NCBI RefSeq assembly: GCF_901933205.1
Contig: NC_044582.1
Coordinates: forward strand, 18,947,820 to 19,011,819
Source of the DNA: Camarhynchus parvulus
Taxonomy: Eukaryota; Chordata; Aves; Passeriformes; Thraupidae
Length of the DNA stretch: 64,000 nt
Reading direction: 5' to 3'
In this document: in pieces, positions 59,847-64,000 of the stretch
Layout: the number at the start of each line of letters is the position of its first letter
How positions within the stretch are numbered: position 1 is the first letter of the stretch
Made by a program: the position numbers and the translations under genes
Notes under the pieces: model-generated
Databases searched by the model: none
Seen by the model: the letters and a program-made list of their open reading frames with translations, nothing else
What the model was told of the DNA's origin: nothing

Positions 59847-59915
59847 ATGAGCAGCAGCAGAGGCAGCGGCACCGGCCCCGGTACCGGCAGCGCCCGCAGC
59901 CCCTGCCCGCCCTGA
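59847..59915 (+). CDS. Possible uORF in BHLHE40 5' UTR (22 codons plus stop)
   Basis: An ATG in ggcatgagc opens a 22-codon frame rich in Ser, Gly and Pro (MSSSRGSGTGPGTGS, then ARSPCPP) that ends at TGA 59913-59915, 28 nt before the BHLHE40 start. Its context (purine at neither -3 optimum nor G at +4) is weaker than that of the main ATG. It exists in mRNA only if transcription begins upstream of 59847. Confidence 0.35.
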   Translation: MSSSRGSGTGPGTGSARSPCPP

Positions 59916-59943
59916 GCGCCCCTGCCCGCCCGCGCCCCCCGCC

Positions 59944-60023
59944 ATGGAGCGCATCCCCAGCGCGCAGCCCCCGCCCGGCTGCCTGGGCAAGCTGCCCGCC
60001 CTGGAGAGCGGAGACCTGCCCGG
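59944..60023 (+). CDS. BHLHE40: BHLHE40 coding exon 1
   Basis: 80 nt from ATG to donor gtaagc at 60024. Encodes residues 1-26 (through GDLP) and two bases of Gly27. Intron 1 is only 94 nt (60024-60117). Confidence 0.95.
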
Positions 60024-63000
60024 GTAAGCGGGGCTTCGGGGGCTCGGGGGGCTCCGGGGAGCGGCCCCGCCGGCTCCGGGACGGGGGTAACGCGCTGCTC
60101 TCCTCTCGCCCGTGCAGGCTGGACTTCGCGCACATGTACCAGGTGTACAAGCCCCGGAGGGGCTTGAAGAGGAGCGAGGACAACAAGGTAAATGGGGGGT
60201 GACGGGGTACAGTGAGGGGCGATAAGGTGAATTGGGGGTTAACGGGGTGAATGGGGGGTTAACGGGGTGAATCGGCCGGTGCGCGCCCGTGACAGCGCTC
60301 CCGGGGCGGGGGCTCGGCCGCTCCCGGCGCGCTCGGGACGGGAGCAGCGGGGCCGGGCGGGCTGGGCTGGGCTGGGCTGGGCTGGGCTGTCCCCCCGCTG
60401 ACCCGCTGCCCCGGCCCCGCAGGAGACCTACAAGCTGCCGCACCGGCTGATCGAGAAGAAGAGGCGCGACAGGATCAACGAGTGCATCGCGCAGCTGAAG
60501 GACCTGCTGCCCGAGCACCTCAAGCTGACGGTAGGTGCGAGCGGAGGGACGGGGCTCCCCGCGGCCGGCGCTCTGCTGCCGCTTCACCGCCGATCTGGGG
60601 GGGGGTTATTTTTTGTTTTTAATTTTTTTTTCCGTGGCGCCGCACGCCCGGGCAGGCTGTAAGCGCATCCCAAACTTCCCCGGGAGCTGCGGGTCCCTGC
60701 GGGAGCTGCCCGCCGGGCCGTCCCCCTGCACCGCCGCCGGGCGAGAGCCGTCCCCGGCCGGGCTCCCCGGTCGCGGTGCCAGCAGGGACAGCAGAACCGA
60801 TAAATAAAACGCTTCTCTCCGGGCTATGCGGCTGATCCTAAAGTATCCACAGGGTTCCCTGAGAGCCTTTTCCGCAGCCTGCTTTTTAACTTATTTCCGT
60901 GGAATGTTGCCGGTGGTGGTCCTGCCTGCTCAGGTCTCACTGTGCCCGTCCTCCCGCGGCTCCCGGGAAGGCGCTGGCAGCTCCTGCCTGCGTGGCCGAG
61001 CCGGCGGCAGGTGCCAACCTGTCCCTGTGCTCCCAGACTCTAGGTCACCTGGAGAAGGCTGTGGTTCTGGAGCTCACCTTGAAGCACGTGAAGGCACTGA
61101 CCAATCTCATCGAGCAGCAGCAACAGAAAATCATCGCTTTGCAGAACGGTTTGCAGGCGGGTGAGTGTTGAGCCGGCAGGGCGAGCGCCTGTGTGTGTGT
61201 GTGTGTGTGTGTGTGTGATGGGCTTTCCCTGGGGAGCCTGTGAAATGCGGTTGTGACACCTTGTTCCCGAGAAGGGAGGAGGCAGGAATCCTGGCCTTTC
61301 ATGCTGTCATTTTCTCAGGCTTTGCTTGTGAGCTTTCACAAAAAAAGATGCATTGCTCAAAATGGTCAGTGCAGAGTGCCCTGGGAGTTGTTGAAATTAC
61401 ACTGAGTTGAAATTAAACTGGGTTTGAAGTAGTTTTAGTTACAGCCCAGGTTTGCTGTGAGGTTCTCTCCAAAGCCATTTGGTTCTCCCCATTTGTGTTT
61501 GTGAGCTTTAGATAAGCCAGTCTGGTTTATTTGGCTGTTTTCTCTGGAACTAGATATAAATCTGCTTTTTTATAGACACCTTTTTAAGTTGCTTTATGAC
61601 CGAGCTGGCCTGTGCTCTGCAGGCAGAGGGGACCTGGTGCTTCAGCTTATCAGCCTCAGATGCACTTCCTCCTGCTGATTTCACATGTGGCTCTCACGTG
61701 AATCCGATACAGCAAACCCGAATTTTTCGGAGGCGCGGTCCGTGCCCCGGCGGCCACAGGGAGTGCAGTGGAGCTGCGGGAGCAGCCGAGTCCCCTGGGG
61801 CCGGCGGAGCTGCCGGCAGGGCCGGGAGCTCCCTGCCCCGAGGTGCAGGGTGAGGTGCACCCTGCCTTCCCCAGGGGTTTCCTGGAGAAGCCACAGCTTG
61901 ACTCACTCCCCTCTCCGCACTCCAGTACCTGTCAAAAGTGGATTTTACAGTAAATAACAAAAAAGAGCAGGCAGCACTTTTACTTATTATGTAAAAGTGG
62001 ACAGGTGGATGTTCTAATGGAATTGCCCATTTCTGCAGAAATCTGGGGATTTCTGTTCATAAAGTCCAGCTTGGCCATCGCGTTCCCCTCTGGCTGTGCT
62101 GTAACCCAAGTCCACCATCGCCTCCAGCCCACCTCGGAGCTGGGAAGGGAACTATTTAGCATGTTGTTAATTTTTAATTTCTTTCTGTTAATGTTTCCTT
62201 AGGTGACCTGTCATCAAGAAACCTCGATTCCAGCCAGGAAATGTTTCGATCCGGTTTCCAGATGTGTGCCAAGGAAATGCTGCAATACCTGGCAAAGCAC
62301 GAGAACGGCAAGGAGCTGAAGTCGTCGCAGCTGGTCAGCCACCTGCACCGGATGGCCAGCGAGGTGCTGCAGGGCGGGGCGGCCCGCAAGGCCGGGGACA
62401 TCCCTCCCAAAATGCTGGACCTGAAGGAGAAGCCGGCGCCGCTGGGCGCGGCGGGCGAGGGCCACGGGAAGAACTGCGTGCCCGTGATCCAGCGGACATT
62501 CGCTCACTCCAGCGGGGAGCAGAGCGGCAGCGACACGGACACGGACAGCGGGTACGGGGGAGAGCTGGACAAAAGCGACTCCAAATCGGAACAGCCCTAT
62601 TTCAAAAAGGATACCGACCTCAAGTACTCTGTCCAGGAGAGAATAAGCTCTATTAAGCAAGAGACTGAGGACCCGCCGGCCAAGAGGAGCAGGCTGGAGT
62701 CGCCGCAGGATGAGGGCCCTTTTGGCAGTGACATGATGGGCTCTGCCAGCAGCTTCCTGGGCCCCCACGCTCACCAGCCTCCCCTGTGCCTGCCTTTCTA
62801 CCTGATCCCACCGTCCGCCACCGCCTACCTGCCCATGCTGGAGAAGTGCTGGTACCCGGCCTCGGTTCCCGTGCTGTACCCCAGCCTGCCGGCCTCTGCC
62901 GCAGCTCTGACGGGCTTCATGAACCCCGACAAAATCTCCCCCCCTCTGCTGATGCCCCAGAGACTCCCTTCTCCTGTACCGGCCCATTCCCCCATCGACT

Positions 63001-63062
63001 CCTCGGCCCTGCTTCAAGCTTTGAAGCAGATTCCTCCTTTGAACTTGGAAACCAAAGACTGA
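59944..63062 (+). CDS. BHLHE40: BHLHE40 (DEC1) bHLH-Orange transcriptional repressor, complete gene
   Basis: Five exons joined by GT-AG introns (59944-60023, 60118-60187, 60423-60530, 61037-61160, 62203-63062) encode 413 residues; human BHLHE40 has 412. The start gccATGG is a strong Kozak context and gives MERIPSAQPPP, the BHLHE40 N-terminus (BHLHE41 begins differently). The bHLH domain spans about residues 51-107; the basic part shows Pro56 and the His57-Glu61-Arg65 triad for CACGTG. The Orange domain is about 142-185. A sumoylation-type IKQE has Lys279, followed by a basic KRSR (288-291). The C-terminus PPLNLETKD matches and there is no WRPW. The protein is a nuclear repressor that dimerises and binds E-boxes, opposing CLOCK:BMAL1 and responding to hypoxia and differentiation cues. 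The gene lies downstream of ITPR1, as in mammals. Confidence 0.98.
60118..60187 (+). CDS. BHLHE40: BHLHE40 coding exon 2
   Basis: 70 nt after acceptor cgtgcag. Encodes the rest of Gly27 through Lys50 (LDFAHMYQVYKPRRGLKR, then SEDNK), in phase 0 at its end. Donor gtaaat. Intron 2 is 235 nt and holds a (ctggg)n run at about 60359-60389. Confidence 0.95.
60359..60389. repeat. (ctggg)n microsatellite in BHLHE40 intron 2
   Basis: Six pentamer units (gggctgggctgggctgggct pattern), about 35 bp upstream of the exon 3 acceptor. Confidence 0.9.
60423..60530 (+). CDS. BHLHE40: BHLHE40 coding exon 3 (basic region and helix 1)
   Basis: 108 nt, 36 codons, residues 51-86. Encodes ETYKLPHRLIEKKRRDRINE and then CIAQLKDLLPEHLKLT, identical to human from memory. 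Acceptor ccccgcag, donor gtaggt. Intron 3 is 506 nt. Confidence 0.96.
61037..61160 (+). CDS. BHLHE40: BHLHE40 coding exon 4 (loop and helix 2)
   Basis: 124 nt, residues 87-127 plus one base of Gly128. Encodes TLGHLEKAVVLELTLKHVKA and then LTNLIEQQQQKIIALQNGLQ. Acceptor tcccag, donor gtgagt. Confidence 0.96.
61161..62202 (+). other. BHLHE40: BHLHE40 intron 4
   Basis: 1,042 nt from gtgagt to ccttag. It starts with a (gt)n microsatellite (61191-61216) 30 nt from the donor. AT-rich sequence before the acceptor (taatttttaatttctttctg). No further exon. Confidence 0.93.
61191..61216. repeat. (gt)13 microsatellite in BHLHE40 intron 4
   Basis: Uninterrupted GT dinucleotides; likely length-polymorphic. 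It lies 30 nt after the exon 4 donor. Confidence 0.95.
62203..63062 (+). CDS. BHLHE40: BHLHE40 coding exon 5 (Orange domain and C-terminus)
   Basis: 860 nt to TGA at 63060-63062, residues 128-413. Holds the Orange domain, the conserved CVPVIQRTFAHSSGEQSGSD segment, the DTDTDSGYGGE segment, the Lys279 sumoylation motif and the proline-rich CLPFYLIPPSATAYLPMLEK segment. Antisense open frame 62214-63017 is its shadow. Confidence 0.97.
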
Positions 63063-63528
63063 GCGCAGTGTGACTGGTTTTTCTCTTTTTTCCTTTTTTT
63101 GTTTTTTTTTTTTTTAGTTTGAGAGACTGTTTCACTTTTATATATTGGCTGGACTGAGGTGTGGGGACAAGGTTCACTGTGCGTAGGAAGCTAAATCCCC
63201 TTTTCTCTGACTTGTCAGGTAGCTTGGAGAAGGATGAAGGATGCGCCCAGGTTAGCAATTGACAACTACTTCCAAAAGATTAAAGAAGGATTTTGTGCTT
63301 GGCCCCTTCCCTTCTTCCCTCTCCACATCTACAGAGCAACAGTTGACTCGGTCAGCTGCGAACCTATTGCAAAGCTGTGAAGAAATATTCCATTGGGCAG
63401 ACCTGGTTTGAGGGTCTGTGAATATAAAATACATTAATATAAACCACGGTACTTCCCTGCGCGGCTCTGGAGGCAACGGCCCCGCTGGCTCACCTGAGCT
63501 GGGGCTGGGCTGCTGAACCAGTGACCCC

Positions 63529-63821
63529 ACAGGGGTGGTGGTGGCAATGCCACCGTGAGTACAGCAGGAGCAGGGCAGTGGTCACTGTGCTGTGGTGGTG
63601 GCAGTGCCACCATGAGCATGGCAGGAGCAGGGCAGTGGTCACTGGTGGTGGTGGCGGCAATGCCACCATGAGTACAGCAGGAGCAGGGCAGTGGTCACTG
63701 TGCTGTGGTGGTGGCAGTGCCACTGTGAGCACAGGAGGAGCAGGGCAGTGGCCACTGAGGTGCGGTGGCAGTGGTGGCAATGCCACCAGGAGTGCAGGAG
63801 GAGCAGGGCAGCGGTCACTGC
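63529..63821. repeat. 57-bp minisatellite, 5 copies, in probable BHLHE40 3' UTR
   Basis: tgccac followed by gagcagggcagtggtcactg recurs with tgccac at 63548, 63605, 63661, 63718 and 63781 (spacing 57, 56, 57, 63 bp). Open frames over it are repeat-driven and not coding. Confidence 0.94.
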
Positions 63822-63946
63822 CTGGTCACATCAGATCAGGCAGACAGACCCAAGATGGGTTGCTCTCCACACCTTTGCTGATACATAGATATTTTTTTAA
63901 GAGATAAAAGGTAGCTGCTGCTTGGAGCTTTCCATGGCGTACATCT

Positions 63947-63956
63947 AATAAATAAA
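63947..63956 (+). terminator. BHLHE40: Tandem polyadenylation signals of BHLHE40
   Basis: AATAAATAAA contains two overlapping AATAAA hexamers (63947-63952 and 63951-63956), 885 nt after the stop. Cleavage would fall about 63965-63985, near the window end. Confidence 0.7.
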
Positions 63957-64000
63957 TTAACCTGCGCCCTTCCTGTAACTTGAGCTGCTCCGTTGGGCGG

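Larger units (their letters stand above)
59600..59943 (+). promoter_or_regulatory. BHLHE40: BHLHE40 CpG-island promoter and 5' UTR
   Basis: CpG-dense DNA begins at about 59590 and continues into intron 3. It carries two CACGTG E-boxes (59638-59643 and 59688-59693), one CATGTG (59699-59704), a further hypoxia-type ACGTG core (59735-59739) and GC boxes (ggggcgggggc near 59710). A TATA-like catttaac at 59789-59796 would place the start site near 59820-59830, giving a 5' UTR of about 120 nt. BHLHE40 is known to be driven by CLOCK:BMAL1 and HIF and to repress itself through E-boxes; the sites fit, but the start site is inferred. Confidence 0.75.
63063..63975 (+). other. BHLHE40: BHLHE40 3' UTR (probable)
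   Basis: Begins after the stop with T-rich sequence. Contains a 57-bp minisatellite in its second half and reaches overlapping AATAAA signals at 63947-63956. The 3' end is predicted from these signals; a shorter form ending near the AT-rich patch at 63420-63445 has no canonical AATAAA. Confidence 0.65.

Noticed and set aside
59376..60587. 403-codon minus-strand open frame
   Set aside because: It consists of satellite-encoded HTVPC repeats and then the antisense of the BHLHE40 promoter and exons 1-3. No start context, splice or family signal.
62214..63017. 267-codon minus-strand open frame antisense to BHLHE40 exon 5
   Set aside because: It is a shadow of a GC-rich coding exon; the + strand frame is clearly BHLHE40.
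59944..63062. Assignment as BHLHE41 (DEC2)
   Set aside because: The N-terminus MERIPSAQPPP, the C-terminus PPLNLETKD, the absence of the Ala/Gly-rich tail and the neighbour ITPR1 all favour BHLHE40.

Overview
This window is vertebrate nuclear DNA, almost certainly from a bird. Two neighbouring protein-coding genes can be read, both on the + strand: the last two coding exons and 3' UTR of ITPR1 (type 1 inositol 1,4,5-trisphosphate receptor) at the left, and the complete five-exon BHLHE40 gene (DEC1/Stra13/SHARP2, a circadian and hypoxia-responsive bHLH-Orange repressor) at the right. This gene order is also known from mammals. Bird origin is inferred from the interspersed repeats: nearly all recognisable ones are 5'-truncated CR1 LINE 3' ends with the usual terminal 'attctatgattctatg'-type tail, and no mammalian SINE/LINE families were seen. 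The many GC-rich minisatellites fit an avian microchromosome, but the species cannot be fixed from the sequence.

Layout. 1-7729 is an ITPR1 intron that begins outside the window. 7730-7891 and 12259-12348 are the last two ITPR1 coding exons, encoding the C-terminal coiled coil. The 3' UTR runs to about 13600 and has two AATAAA signals. 13601 to about 59600 is a roughly 46 kb intergenic desert with no convincing protein-coding gene. It holds CR1 fragments on both strands, two orphan CpG islands each carrying its own tandem repeat (about 23.96-25.1 kb with a 52-bp unit x7; about 31.6-32.0 kb with a 68-bp unit x3), several AT-rich stretches that look like distal enhancers, and a perfect 17-bp-arm inverted repeat at 28.1 kb. 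The interval 25.6-34.5 kb has no recognisable CR1 and is the best candidate for constrained regulatory DNA. From 56.2 kb onward lie a 48-bp minisatellite, a pair of adjacent CR1 copies and a GC-rich satellite directly upstream of the BHLHE40 promoter.

BHLHE40 spans ATG 59944 to stop 63062 (413 codons by joining five exons with GT-AG introns). Its CpG-island promoter has two CACGTG E-boxes and one CATGTG within 70 bp, the type of site used by CLOCK:BMAL1 and by BHLHE40 itself in feedback. The probable 3' UTR contains a fifth-copy 57-bp minisatellite and ends near AATAAA signals at 63947-63956. The two genes are not known to act in one pathway. The desert between them most plausibly holds cis-regulatory DNA, probably for BHLHE40. 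No new multi-gene system is visible. The most unusual signals are the minisatellites in CpG islands and around BHLHE40, the doubled E-box, a possible uORF and the isolated hairpin.
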